Below, one piece after another: positions 1-10,144 of a DNA stretch of 64,000 nt. Both the position numbers and the translations under genes were made by a program. Where the stretch lies: NCBI RefSeq assembly GCF_040496035.1, contig NZ_JBEPJZ010000001.1:930001-994000 (forward strand), given 5' to 3'. Position 1 is the first letter of the stretch. Every line of letters begins with the position of its first letter. The DNA comes from Agromyces sp. SYSU T00194 (GTDB lineage Bacteria > Actinomycetota > Actinomycetes > Actinomycetales > Microbacteriaceae). The notes under the pieces are model-generated. The model saw only the letters and a program-made list of their open reading frames with translations, had not been told where the DNA came from and made no database searches.

Positions 1-709
1 GCCACTCCCCGCGCCGGACGCCGCTGCCGCAACCGCTGCGGCTGACACTGCCGCGGCCGCTGCCGTTGACACGGCCGCTGCCGCTGACGCTGCGAGCGCG
101 GACCCGTTCGACGCCGCGGAGTCCGCCGCGGACGCCCCGACGGCGCTGCTGCCCGGGTTCTGGACCGAGGGCATGGACCTGCCGCACGAGCCCGCGACGG
201 TGCCGATCGCCGCCGCGAGCGACGTGCCCGCCGCGACCCGCCGCGAGGCCCGGGAGGGCGAGCGCCGTCGACGCGCGCTCGTGCTCTGGGGATCGGCCGC
301 GGGCGTGGTGTTGCTGGTCGCGATCGGCTCGATCCTCATGGTGCCGGCCCTGATCGGCTCCGTCGGCACGTCGGAGGCCGAGGGCGTACCGGGCGGCGGC
401 CGCACCGCCCCGGTGACGCCGACGTCGACGCCGATCCCGGCGGGCGACGACGAGACCGCCGCGACCGACGAGGCCCCCGAAGACGCCGCGGCCGAACCGA
501 CGCCCTCCCCCGCCGAGGACGCGGCCGACTCCGGCTCGGACGGCACCGGTGGCGACACCGGCACCGGCGACACCGGCACCGAGCCCGACCCGGGCACCGA
601 CCCCGGCACCGGCGACGAGGAACCGGTCGAGGACGAGCCCGGCAACAACGGCAACGGCAACGGCTGGGGTCCGGGCGGCAACCCGGACAAAGGCAGCGGC
701 GGCGGCTGA
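1..709 (+). CDS. C-terminal part of a single-pass membrane protein with low-complexity tail (truncated by window start)
   Basis: The frame is open from base 2 and reads through to a TGA at 707-709, so the true start lies before the window; the internal ATG at 173 need not be the start. The visible N-terminal part is Ala/Asp-rich (degenerate GCC/GCT/GAC repeats). A charged patch (RREAREGERRRR) is followed by one hydrophobic segment encoded at about 275-360. After it comes a Pro/Thr/Asp/Glu/Gly-rich tail with GTG/DTG-type repeats, ending in Gly/Asn-rich sequence. The basic patch before the segment suggests cytoplasmic N-terminus and outside tail. No catalytic domain or known family is recognised, so no function is assigned. 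Confidence 0.6.
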   Translation, partial: PLPAPDAAAATAAADTAAAAAVDTAAAADAASADPFDAAESAADAPTALLPGFWTEGMDLPHEPATVPIAAASDVPAATRREAREGERRRRALVLWGSAAGVVLLVAIGSILMVPALIGSVGTSEAEGVPGGGRTAPVTPTSTPIPAGDDETAATDEAPEDAAAEPTPSPAEDAADSGSDGTGGDTGTGDTGTEPDPGTDPGTGDEEPVEDEPGNNGNGNGWGPGGNPDKGSGGG

Positions 710-736
710 CGCCCGCCCCGACGGCGATCGGACGCG

Positions 737-1570
737 TCAGCGACCGGTGAAGCGCTCCATCGACCGGTAGACGCCGAACCAGCCGCCGACGATGCGGTCG
801 AACGCACGCACCGGCAGCACCGCGCGCAGCACGCGCGAGAGGCCCACGCTCCACGGCAGCTGCACGAGCGGCCGGCCCGCGAGCATCGCCCGCCACACCC
901 GGTCGACCACGACGTCGGGCGCCAGGATGGGCGCGAGCACCGGCCCGCGCGCGCCCGCGAACATGCCCGTGGACACGTAGCTCGGCGTGACCGTCGTGAC
1001 GCGCACGTGCGCGTGACCCGCCTGCTCGAGCTCGACGCGCAGCGAGTCGCTCCAGCCGATGACCGCGGCCTTCGATGCGGCGTAGACGGCCATCCGCGGG
1101 TTCGCGAGCGTGCCGGCGGCCGAGGCGACGTTCACGATGCGCGCCGGCCGCGACGACGCGATCATCCCCGGGAGGAACTCGCGCGCGATGTACATCGGCG
1201 CCAGCGCGTTCACGCGCATGGTCGCACGGGTGTCGTCGCCGGAGTCGGTCTCCCAGAAGTAGCGGTTGCCGCGCACGATGCCGGCGTTGTTCACGATCAC
1301 GTCGGGGGTGCCGGTCTCGCGACGCACCTGCTGGGCGGCCTTGGCGATCGCCCCGAGGTCGGAGACGTCGACGACGTACGAGCGCACCTGCGTGCGGCCG
1401 CGCGCCACGGCGCCGAGCTCGCGGGCCGCCTGCGCCAGCGCGTTCGCGTCGCGGTCCCACAGGGTGACGGTCGCCGCGCGCTCGGCGATCGCGCGCGCGG
1501 CGTACATGCGCCCCATGCCACCGGCCGCTCCGGTGATCAGGACGTGGGCTCCGCGCGCGGTTCTCGACAT
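737..1570 (-). CDS. Short-chain dehydrogenase/reductase (SDR family)
   Basis: A 277-residue classical SDR, predicted to catalyse NAD(P)-dependent oxidation or reduction of an unknown alcohol/carbonyl substrate in the cytoplasm. The Rossmann motif TGAAGGMGR is at residues 13-21, NNAG lies near residue 95, and the active site has VASAAG followed by YAASK. The C-terminal stretch (GGWFGVYRSMERF) resembles lipid- or membrane-associated SDRs. The start chosen is the ATG at 1570 (MSRTARGAH), which puts the Rossmann strand at the usual distance from the N-terminus; the frame stays open upstream but without an SDR-like sequence. It is transcribed divergently from the importer operon starting at 1744. 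Confidence 0.9.
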   Translation of the reverse strand: MSRTARGAHVLITGAAGGMGRMYAARAIAERAATVTLWDRDANALAQAARELGAVARGRTQVRSYVVDVSDLGAIAKAAQQVRRETGTPDVIVNNAGIVRGNRYFWETDSGDDTRATMRVNALAPMYIAREFLPGMIASSRPARIVNVASAAGTLANPRMAVYAASKAAVIGWSDSLRVELEQAGHAHVRVTTVTPSYVSTGMFAGARGPVLAPILAPDVVVDRVWRAMLAGRPLVQLPWSVGLSRVLRAVLPVRAFDRIVGGWFGVYRSMERFTGR

Positions 1571-1743
1571 CCCACCATTCTGCCGCCGGGCGGCACGGGC
1601 CGGAGCCGCGGCCGCACGAGGCATCCGCCCCGCCCGCATACCCCCGGCGTGTGTTACGTCGTGTTCCGGCCCGGTCTGACACGAACGCGCGCCGCGTCTA
1701 CGGTCGAAGACGTCCCCACCGCACACGACCCACGGAGCACGCC

Positions 1744-2613
1744 ATGACCACCTCGACCGTCGCACCCATCGCCGGTCTCGGCGAGGTGCCCAACCACGCG
1801 TACGGCGTGTACTTCGACGACCTGGGCCGCGCGTTCACCGGCGCGGGCGGCGAGTCGCGCCAGGTGCTCCGCGACGTCGAGCTCGAGGTCGAGCCGGGCG
1901 AGATCCTCGCGATCCTCGGGCCGAGCGGATGCGGCAAGTCGACCCTGCTCCGCATCGCCGGCGGGCTCGACGCGCCGACGTCGGGTGCGGTCACGATCGA
2001 CGGCGCCCCCGTCGCCCGCTACGACGCGCGCTGCGCGGTCGGCTTCCAGGAGCCCCGCCTGCTGCCCTGGCGCAGCGTCGCCGCGAACATCGCGCTGGGC
2101 CTGCCCCGCGGCACCGCGAAGGCCGAGGGCCGCGCGGTCGTCGAGCGCCTCATCGAGCTCGTCGGCCTCGCCGAGTTCGCCGACCACCGCCCCCGCGAGA
2201 TCTCGGGCGGCATGGCGCAGCGCACGTCGCTGGCCCGCGCCCTCGCGCGCAACCCCGGCGTGCTGCTGCTCGACGAGCCGTTCGGCGCGCTCGACGCGCT
2301 CACCCGCCTCAAGATGCAGGACCTCCTGCTCGACGTGCACGCCGCGGCGCCGACCACGGTGCTGCTCGTCACCCACGACGTCGACGAGGCACTCCAGCTG
2401 GCCGACCGCATCATCCTGCTCGGCAACGACGGCGGCGCCCCCGGCGCCGACATCCGCCAGACGGTCGTCGTGCCGGGCCAGCGGCCGCGCGACCGCGGAT
2501 CGGCCGAGCTGGCCGAGCTCCGCGGGCGCCTGCTCGACGGGCTCGGCATCGACCGCCACGGGTCCGCCCGCGGCGTCGAGGTCACGAAGACCATCCCGCA
2601 CTACCCCTACTGA
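1744..2613 (+). CDS. ABC transporter ATP-binding protein, SsuB/TauB-like
   Basis: A 289-residue ATPase of the nitrate/sulfonate/taurine importer family. Walker A is GPSGCGKST near residue 60, the Q-loop sits in VGFQEPRLLPWR, the signature is a variant SGGMAQRTSLARAL, Walker B is VLLLDEPFG and the H-loop is VTHDVDEAL. VGFQEPRLLPWRSV is characteristic of the SsuB/TauB branch. It starts the operon; the next gene (lipoprotein, 2724) lies 110 bases downstream and the permease follows. The substrate cannot be read from the ATPase. The terminal CoA-ligase gene makes a carboxylate at least as plausible as a sulfonate. Confidence 0.92.
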   Translation: MTTSTVAPIAGLGEVPNHAYGVYFDDLGRAFTGAGGESRQVLRDVELEVEPGEILAILGPSGCGKSTLLRIAGGLDAPTSGAVTIDGAPVARYDARCAVGFQEPRLLPWRSVAANIALGLPRGTAKAEGRAVVERLIELVGLAEFADHRPREISGGMAQRTSLARALARNPGVLLLDEPFGALDALTRLKMQDLLLDVHAAAPTTVLLVTHDVDEALQLADRIILLGNDGGAPGADIRQTVVVPGQRPRDRGSAELAELRGRLLDGLGIDRHGSARGVEVTKTIPHYPY

Positions 2614-2723
2614 CCCGCACCACCCCACCCCACAGACCGGCGCAGGTGCCGCGGGCGATCCCCGCGGCATCCGGCCGAGACGACCACCACAGCACACCGG
2701 CACCCAGAGAAGGAACCACCCCC

Positions 2724-3743
2724 ATGGCACGCACGAGACTCCTGACCATCGCGGCCGCCGCCGCGGCATCCGCCCTGCTCCTCACCGGCTGCGTGGCCGG
2801 CGAGAACAGCGGCTCCTCCAGCGAGGGCACCGGCGACGGCTTCGAGGGCCAGAGCCTGAACATCGACTTCGCGACCTACAACCCGCTGAGCCTGATCATC
2901 AAGGACCAGGGCTGGCTCGAGGCCGAGGGCCTCGACGTCACCTGGATCCAGTCGGCCGGCTCGAACAAGGCCAACGAGGCGCTGCGCGCCGGGGCCATCG
3001 ACGTCGGCTCGACCGCGGGCTCGGCCGCGCTGCTGGCCCGCGCGAACGGCTCGACCATCAAGCTCGTCGACATCTACTCGCAGCCCGAGTGGTCGGCCCT
3101 CGTGACCCTCCCCGACAACGGCATCTCGAGCGTCGAGGACCTCGTCGGCAAGAAGGTCGCCGCGACCAAGGGCACCGACCCGTACTTCTTCCTGCTCCAG
3201 TCGCTCGAGGCCGAGGGCGTCTCGATCGACGACATCACGGTCGAGAACGTGCAGCACGCCGACGGCTGGGCCGCGCTGCAGAACGGCTCCGTCGACGCCT
3301 GGGCGGGCCTGGACCCGATCATGGCCGGTGCCGAGGTCGACGGCGCGGAGCTGTTCTACCGCAACGTCGACTTCAACTCCTACGGCGCCCTGAACGCCAC
3401 CGAGGACTTCATCGAGAACCGTCCCGAGGTGCTGCAGCTCGTGATCGACGCCTACGAGTCGGCACGCGTCTGGGCCGCGGCGAACCCCGAGGAGACCGCC
3501 GAGATCCTCGCCGAGGTCGCGAGCCTCGACGTCTCGATCGCGCAGAAGGTCATCGACGAGCGCTCGAACCTCGACGTCTCCGGCATCCCCGGCGACGCGC
3601 AGCTCGACCTGTTCGCCAAGATCGGCCCGGTGTTCGTCGAGCTCGGCGACGTCGCCTCGCAGGACCAGGTCGACGAGGCCCTCGCGACGCTGATCGACCC
3701 GTCGTTCGCGGAGGCGGCCGACTCCAGCCGCTTCGGCAACTAG
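2724..3743 (+). CDS. ABC transporter substrate-binding lipoprotein (SsuA/TauA-like, NMT1 fold)
   Basis: A 339-residue secreted lipoprotein. It has a Sec signal with lipobox LLLTGC (Cys23 lipidated), then a Ser/Gly linker and a periplasmic-binding-protein fold of the NMT1/SsuA type. Family hallmarks are IDFATYNPLSLIIKDQGWLE near the mature N-terminus, then GSNKANEALRAGAIDVGSTAG and VAATKGTDPYFFLLQSLE. It would capture the solute outside the membrane and deliver it to the permease at 3880. The start ATG follows GAAGGAAC by a normal spacing. Substrate unknown; members bind sulfonates, taurine, nitrate, thiamine precursors or aromatic acids. Confidence 0.92.
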   Translation: MARTRLLTIAAAAAASALLLTGCVAGENSGSSSEGTGDGFEGQSLNIDFATYNPLSLIIKDQGWLEAEGLDVTWIQSAGSNKANEALRAGAIDVGSTAGSAALLARANGSTIKLVDIYSQPEWSALVTLPDNGISSVEDLVGKKVAATKGTDPYFFLLQSLEAEGVSIDDITVENVQHADGWAALQNGSVDAWAGLDPIMAGAEVDGAELFYRNVDFNSYGALNATEDFIENRPEVLQLVIDAYESARVWAAANPEETAEILAEVASLDVSIAQKVIDERSNLDVSGIPGDAQLDLFAKIGPVFVELGDVASQDQVDEALATLIDPSFAEAADSSRFGN

Positions 3744-3879
3744 CCGAGACGGAACGCGCCGAGCGATGACGACCACGACGACGACCGACCGGGCACGGCC
3801 CGGCGACCGCGACGAGGAGCGTCATCGCTCGGCGCATCCGCGCACCACCCCCACGAACGAGACCACGAGGAGCGACGCG

Positions 3880-4782
3880 ATGAGCGAGCAGACGACGGAC
3901 ACCGCAGCGAAGCCGGCGACGGCCACGCGCCCGGGCACCGCCGGCCGCTCCACCGCGCCCGCGCGCACGTCCGCCAGCGCGTCCGGCACGCGCCGCACCG
4001 CACCGGCGGGGCCGCGAGGTCGGCTCGTCGACCGCAAGTGGTTCGTGATCGTCGGCGGGGCGATCATCCCCGTCGCGGTGCTGCTCGCCTGGCACCTCGT
4101 GTCGGAGAACGGCATCGTCCCGACCTCCCAGCTGCCGAGCCCGACCATGGTCTGGCTCGCGCTCATCGACCTCATCGAGCGCGGCCTGTTCTGGCAGTAC
4201 GTCGCGATCTCGACCCAGCGCGTGCTGATCGGCTTCGCCGTCGGCGCGACGCTGGGCCTGCTCATCGGCGCGATCGTCGGGCTCTCCAAGCTCGGCGACA
4301 TCCTGCTCACCCCGACCCTCGGCGCCCTCCGGGCCGTGCCCAGCCTCGCCTGGCTGCCGCTGCTGATCCTCTGGCTGAAGCTCGGCGAGGAGTCGAAGAT
4401 CACCCTGATCATCATCGGGTCGTTCTTCCCCGTCTACACCGTCGTCGCGAGCGCGCTGCGCCACGTCGACCGCCAGCTCATCGAGGCCGCCCGCGCGTTC
4501 GGCCTGCACGGCACGCGCCTCTTCGGCACCGTGCAGCTGCCCGCCGTCATCCCCGAGACCATCGCGGGCCTGCGCCTCGCGCTCGCCCAGGCCTGGCTGT
4601 TCCTCGTCGCCGCCGAGCTCCTCGGCGCCTCCATGGGCCTCGGCTTCCTGCTCACCGACTCGACCAACACGGGCCGGCTCGACCGCACGTTCCTCGCCAT
4701 CATCCTGCTCGCCGTGATCGGCAAGCTGTCCGACTCGGTCATCGGCCTCTTCGAGCGCTGGGCCGTGCGGCGCTGGACCTGA
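3880..4782 (+). CDS. ABC transporter permease, SsuC/TauC-like
   Basis: About 300 residues. A disordered Thr/Ala/Arg-rich N-terminus is followed by about six membrane segments and the inner-membrane importer (BPD_transp_1) fold. The cytoplasmic EAA loop is EAARAFGLHGTRLFGTVQLP. An in-frame ATG at 3766 would add 38 residues of low-complexity Thr/Arg sequence, but it has no clear ribosome site, while AGGAG lies 7 bases before the ATG at 3880, so I prefer 3880. It follows the binding-protein gene and is followed after 10 bases by the CoA ligase, consistent with one transcript. Confidence 0.9.
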   Translation: MSEQTTDTAAKPATATRPGTAGRSTAPARTSASASGTRRTAPAGPRGRLVDRKWFVIVGGAIIPVAVLLAWHLVSENGIVPTSQLPSPTMVWLALIDLIERGLFWQYVAISTQRVLIGFAVGATLGLLIGAIVGLSKLGDILLTPTLGALRAVPSLAWLPLLILWLKLGEESKITLIIIGSFFPVYTVVASALRHVDRQLIEAARAFGLHGTRLFGTVQLPAVIPETIAGLRLALAQAWLFLVAAELLGASMGLGFLLTDSTNTGRLDRTFLAIILLAVIGKLSDSVIGLFERWAVRRWT

Positions 4783-4792
4783 TCGGAGCCCC

Positions 4793-6802
<2,010 letters not shown>

Positions 6803-6836
6803 CGCCTGCCGTTCCCGCACAGCGGCCGCAGACCGA

Positions 6837-8135
6837 TCACGGCTCGACGGCGCGGGCGGCGCGGGCGCGCAGCAGCTCCGCCTCCCGGGCGTTCGTCGCG
6901 AGGTTCGCCGCGCGCAGGTAGGCGATCGCGGCGTCCGCCGTGCGTCCGGAGCGCTCCAGCAGGTCCCCCTGCACGCTCGGGAGCAGGTGGTACGCGGCGA
7001 GTGCCGGATGCTCCGCCAGTTGCTCGACCAGCGCGAGCCCGGCGTCCGGACCGTACGCGCGTCCCACGGCGACGGCGCGGTTCAGTTCCACGACCGGGGA
7101 GCCGGTGCGACGCGCGAGCTCGGCGTACAGCTCGACGATGCGCGCCCAGTCGGTCGACGAGGGCGTCGCCCGGGAGTGACACGCCGCGATCGCCGCCTGC
7201 AGGTGGTACGGCCCCCGCGCCCCGCCCTGGATCGCGACCAGGCGGTCGGCGCGCGCCAGCGCATCGAGGCCGTGCCGTATCCGCCCGCCGTCCCAGCGCG
7301 AGCGGTCCTGGTCGTCCAGCAGCACGGGACGCCCCGCCGCGTCGAGCCGGGCCGCGAGGCGCGACGACTGGAGCTCGAGCAGCGCGGACAGCGCATGCGC
7401 CTCGGGGTCGTCGGGAGCCAGCGCGGTGAGGATCCGCGCGAGCCGGGTCGCCTCCTCGCAGAGGGCCGGCCGCATCCAGTCCGTCCCCTCGGTCGCGGTG
7501 TAGCCCTCGTTGAACATCAGGTAGACGATGCCGAGCACGGTGGCGAGCCGCGCCGATCGCTCGTCGGCGGGAACCTCCTCGAGCGCCGCCCCGGATCGCG
7601 CGAGGGTGCGCTTGGCCCTGCTGATCCGCTGCGCGACGGTCGGCTCGCTCGTGAGGTACGCGCGCGCGATCTCCCGGGCCGACAGGCCCGCGACGAGCCG
7701 GAGCGTGAGCGTCGCCTGGGCCTCCGGAGTGAGCGACGGATGGCAGCAGATGAACATCAGCCGCAGCATGTCGTCCTCGACGTGGTCGACACCGGCCGCC
7801 GGATCCGCCGCGGTCTCCTCCGCGAGCTCATGGGCGAGCTGCTGCAGCGCCCGGTCGCGGCGGGCGTGCCGACGGTACGTGTCGACCGCCCGCCGCTTCG
7901 CCGTGGTCGTGAGCCACGCCGCGGGATTCGCTGGGATCCCGCTCTCGGGCCACTGGGCGAGCGCGGCGACGATCGCGTCCTGCGCGAGGTCCTCGGCGAA
8001 CCCGACGTCGTGCACCATGCGCACGAGGGCGGCCACGACCTTGGCGGACTCGATCCGCCAGACGCCCTCGATCGCGCGCCTGGTCGCGGCGGCGTCGCCC
8101 ACGCCGTCCGGCCCCGATGCCGTCGCCTCGGACAC
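6837..8135 (-). CDS. ECF RNA polymerase sigma factor with C-terminal extension (ECF42 / SigI-like, DUF6596)
   Basis: About 432 residues, far longer than a simple ECF sigma factor. Region 2 includes VRMVHDVGFAEDLAQDAIVAAL near residues 40-60, followed by NPAAWLTTTAKRRAVDTYRR. Region 4 includes LVAGLSAREIARAYLTSEPTVAQRISRAKRTL. Then comes the DUF6596 block (LGIVYLMFNEGYTATEG) and a helical TPR-like extension found in ECF42 proteins. The GTG at 8135 lies 9 bases after the stop of the DGPF gene, with AGGAG upstream in that gene's end. ECF42 factors usually lack an anti-sigma factor and pair with DGPF/YCII proteins, as here. Confidence 0.9.
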   Translation of the reverse strand: MSEATASGPDGVGDAAATRRAIEGVWRIESAKVVAALVRMVHDVGFAEDLAQDAIVAALAQWPESGIPANPAAWLTTTAKRRAVDTYRRHARRDRALQQLAHELAEETAADPAAGVDHVEDDMLRLMFICCHPSLTPEAQATLTLRLVAGLSAREIARAYLTSEPTVAQRISRAKRTLARSGAALEEVPADERSARLATVLGIVYLMFNEGYTATEGTDWMRPALCEEATRLARILTALAPDDPEAHALSALLELQSSRLAARLDAAGRPVLLDDQDRSRWDGGRIRHGLDALARADRLVAIQGGARGPYHLQAAIAACHSRATPSSTDWARIVELYAELARRTGSPVVELNRAVAVGRAYGPDAGLALVEQLAEHPALAAYHLLPSVQGDLLERSGRTADAAIAYLRAANLATNAREAELLRARAARAVEP

Positions 8136-8143
8136 GATGGCGG

Positions 8144-8491
8144 CTACTCCTGCAGGGCCCGCAGCTCGACGGCGCCCTCCCACCCCGGCACGGTGTCGAG
8201 GTGGATCTGCATGAGGCGGCGCCCGAGCTCGACCGCCTCGACGCGCGACCGCACGTCGAAGATCGCGTAGCCGCCGACGAGCTCCTTGGCCTCGGTGAAC
8301 GGCCCGTCGACCGCGGTGATCCGCCCGCCGGCGAGCGAGACGAGGGCACCCTCCGCACTCGGCTGCAGGCCGCCGAGCTCGACCAGCGTGCCGTTCAGGC
8401 GCCCCTCCTGCGCGAACTCCGCCATGCGCGCGTAGGTCGCCGGCGTCACCTCCGCACCCTCGTCGTGTCGCAGCATCCCGATGAACCTCAC
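8144..8491 (-). CDS. YCII-related DGPF-domain protein
   Basis: A 115-residue YCII-fold protein starting at a GTG preceded by AAGGGGACG. It has the family signature VDGPFTEAKELVGGYAIFDV and an N-terminal MRFIGMLRHDEGAEV. Such proteins are the standard genomic partners of ECF42 sigma factors, and the sigma gene begins 9 bases downstream, so co-expression is expected. The biochemical role is not established; small-molecule binding or a dehalogenase-like activity has been suggested for the YCII fold. The start is the GTG at 8491, since the open frame further upstream encodes unrelated sequence. Confidence 0.88.
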   Translation of the reverse strand: MRFIGMLRHDEGAEVTPATYARMAEFAQEGRLNGTLVELGGLQPSAEGALVSLAGGRITAVDGPFTEAKELVGGYAIFDVRSRVEAVELGRRLMQIHLDTVPGWEGAVELRALQE

Positions 8492-8698
8492 GGTCTCGTC
8501 CCCTTCCCGCCGGGCGATCCGCCCGCTCACCAGTACGTCGCCCGCGCGACGCGATTCTCGACACGCGCGTGCGGAACGGACGCCCCCTGCGGATTCTTCC
8601 GCGCGATGTCGAGAACCGCCAGTGCCGGGCGACGAAGACGTGACGGGACCGCTCCGGGTTCCGCTCCCGGACACCGGGATGTCAGGAAGGACCTCACC

Positions 8699-9385
8699 AT
8701 GGAACCCCGAACCGCATCCGCGAACGATGCCGTCGCGGCTCGCCTCGCGACCCGACGCACCCGATCGCTCCTGCGCTGCGGCGCGCTCGCCGGCCCGATC
8801 TTCATCGCGGTCGTCGTGATCCAGATGGCGACGCGGGAGGGATTCGACCTCTCGAGGCATCCGATCAGCCTGCTCGCCGCCGGCCACGGCGGCTGGGTGC
8901 AGGCGGCGAACTTCGTGCTCGCGGGCGTGCTGGCCTTCACGAGCGCGTTCGGGGTCGCTCGCGCGATCCCGACTGGACCGGGACGGCGCTGGGCGCCGAT
9001 CCTGGTCGGCGTCTTCGGCGTGGGGCTCGTGATCGGCGGGGTGTTCCCGGCCGGCGCCGCGCTCGGCTTCCCGCCCGGGACGCCTGACGGCATCCCGACG
9101 GAGGTCGAGTTCCCGGCCGTGCTGCACGCCGTCGCACCGCCGATCGCGTTCACCGCCATCGTCATCGCCGCGCTGGTGGTGGCGCGCCGCCTCGCGACGG
9201 AGGACCGCAGGATCGCGGCGGGCGTGACGGTCGCGATCGCCGTGATCGGCTACGCGCTGTCGCTGCCGTTCGGCCCCGGCGCCAGCATCCGCCTGTTCAT
9301 CGGGATCGCACTCGTGTTCGGCTGGCTGACCTGGTGGACGAGCTCGCTCGCCCGGTCGGCAGGGGAGGCCGATCTCTCGCGCTAG
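8699..9385 (+). CDS. DUF998-family integral membrane protein
   Basis: A 228-residue protein with about six hydrophobic segments. It carries the DUF998-type pattern RHPISLLAAGHGGWVQAANFVLAG, followed by VGLVIGGVFPAGAALGFPPG. The ATG is preceded by AGGAAGG at 8684-8690. Function unknown for the family. It is divergent from the DGPF/sigma unit, which leaves about 200 bases (8492-8698) for divergent promoters. Its TAG stop shares the four bases CTAG with the stop of the convergent gene at 9382. Confidence 0.8.
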   Translation: MEPRTASANDAVAARLATRRTRSLLRCGALAGPIFIAVVVIQMATREGFDLSRHPISLLAAGHGGWVQAANFVLAGVLAFTSAFGVARAIPTGPGRRWAPILVGVFGVGLVIGGVFPAGAALGFPPGTPDGIPTEVEFPAVLHAVAPPIAFTAIVIAALVVARRLATEDRRIAAGVTVAIAVIGYALSLPFGPGASIRLFIGIALVFGWLTWWTSSLARSAGEADLSR

Positions 9386-9855
9386 CGAGCGGGCACGAAC
9401 TCCTCGGCGGCATCCGCCTCGGTCGCGTCGGCGTAGGCGGGTGCCGCCGCGTGCTGCCCGTCCGCGGGCCCGGCGGCGTCGTTCGAGCCCGCGGGCTCCT
9501 CGTCGTCGTCCCAGACGTAGTCGTCGGCGGGGTCGACCTCGTCCTCGACGGGCTCGGGCTCGACGGCCGCGCGGCGCAGCCCGCCGAAGCCGACCAGCAC
9601 GGCGAGCGCCGAGGTCGCGACGACGGTGCCGATGATGCCGGCGCCGAGCACGGCCGCCCAGACGACGACCCACGACTGGCCGCCGTACACGTCGGCGGCG
9701 GTCGCCGCACCCGAGTCGAGTGCGGTGGTGAGGGCACCCATGGTGCCGGCCGTCTTCGCTGCGCCGAACGCCAGCACGGCGACCGAGCCGACGAGGCCGA
9801 CCAGGGGCAGCGCGAGCTTCGCGGGCGACACGGGGCGGGCGGGGTGTGCGGACAT
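9382..9855 (-). CDS. Small two-segment membrane protein with acidic tail
   Basis: 157 residues. Two hydrophobic segments (about residues 12-32 and 60-88) are separated by a short Ala/Gly loop containing DVYGGQSWVVVW. An acidic cytoplasmic-type tail (EPEPVEDEVDPADDYVWDDDEEP) follows. Similar short proteins in related bacteria carry unreliable labels such as dinucleotide-utilizing enzyme; I see no catalytic motif supporting that. The start is preceded by GAGG. It stands alone, with about 290 bases upstream before the divergent gene at 10145. Confidence 0.65.
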   Translation of the reverse strand: MSAHPARPVSPAKLALPLVGLVGSVAVLAFGAAKTAGTMGALTTALDSGAATAADVYGGQSWVVVWAAVLGAGIIGTVVATSALAVLVGFGGLRRAAVEPEPVEDEVDPADDYVWDDDEEPAGSNDAAGPADGQHAAAPAYADATEADAAEEFVPAR

Positions 9856-10144
9856 GTGGAGACCTCGTTCTCTCGTGGGGATGTCCCGGTCACGGTATGG
9901 GCGATTCCCATGGGCGGGCTATGTCTCGCATCAGCGGTCGCTGTGAGCCGTTCGCGCCCGAGTTCGGGCTCGACTGCGCAACGCTGCGTGCGGCCGCGAT
10001 CTGCACCGCCGCCTCCCGAGCACGCGCACGATACTTGCGCCGAGACTCAACCAATCGCCGCGATCTTGCGCCTAGCCTTGCTGCAAGCGGCGAATCGGCG
10101 CCGCATGCACCAGGCCGACGACGGCCGCGAGATCGGAGGCTCCC

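Noticed and set aside
1571..1743. GTGT...ACAC inverted repeat before the importer operon as an operator
   Set aside because: Arms are only 4 bp and common in such sequence; TACGGT near 1698 may be a -10 box but support is too thin to list.
3766..3879. Longer N-terminus for the SsuC-like permease starting at 3766
   Set aside because: The extra 38 residues are low-complexity Thr/Arg with no good ribosome site; AGGAG before the ATG at 3880 is better.
9382..9385. Shared CTAG between two convergent stop codons
   Set aside because: Neat but common when stops converge; no functional meaning inferred.
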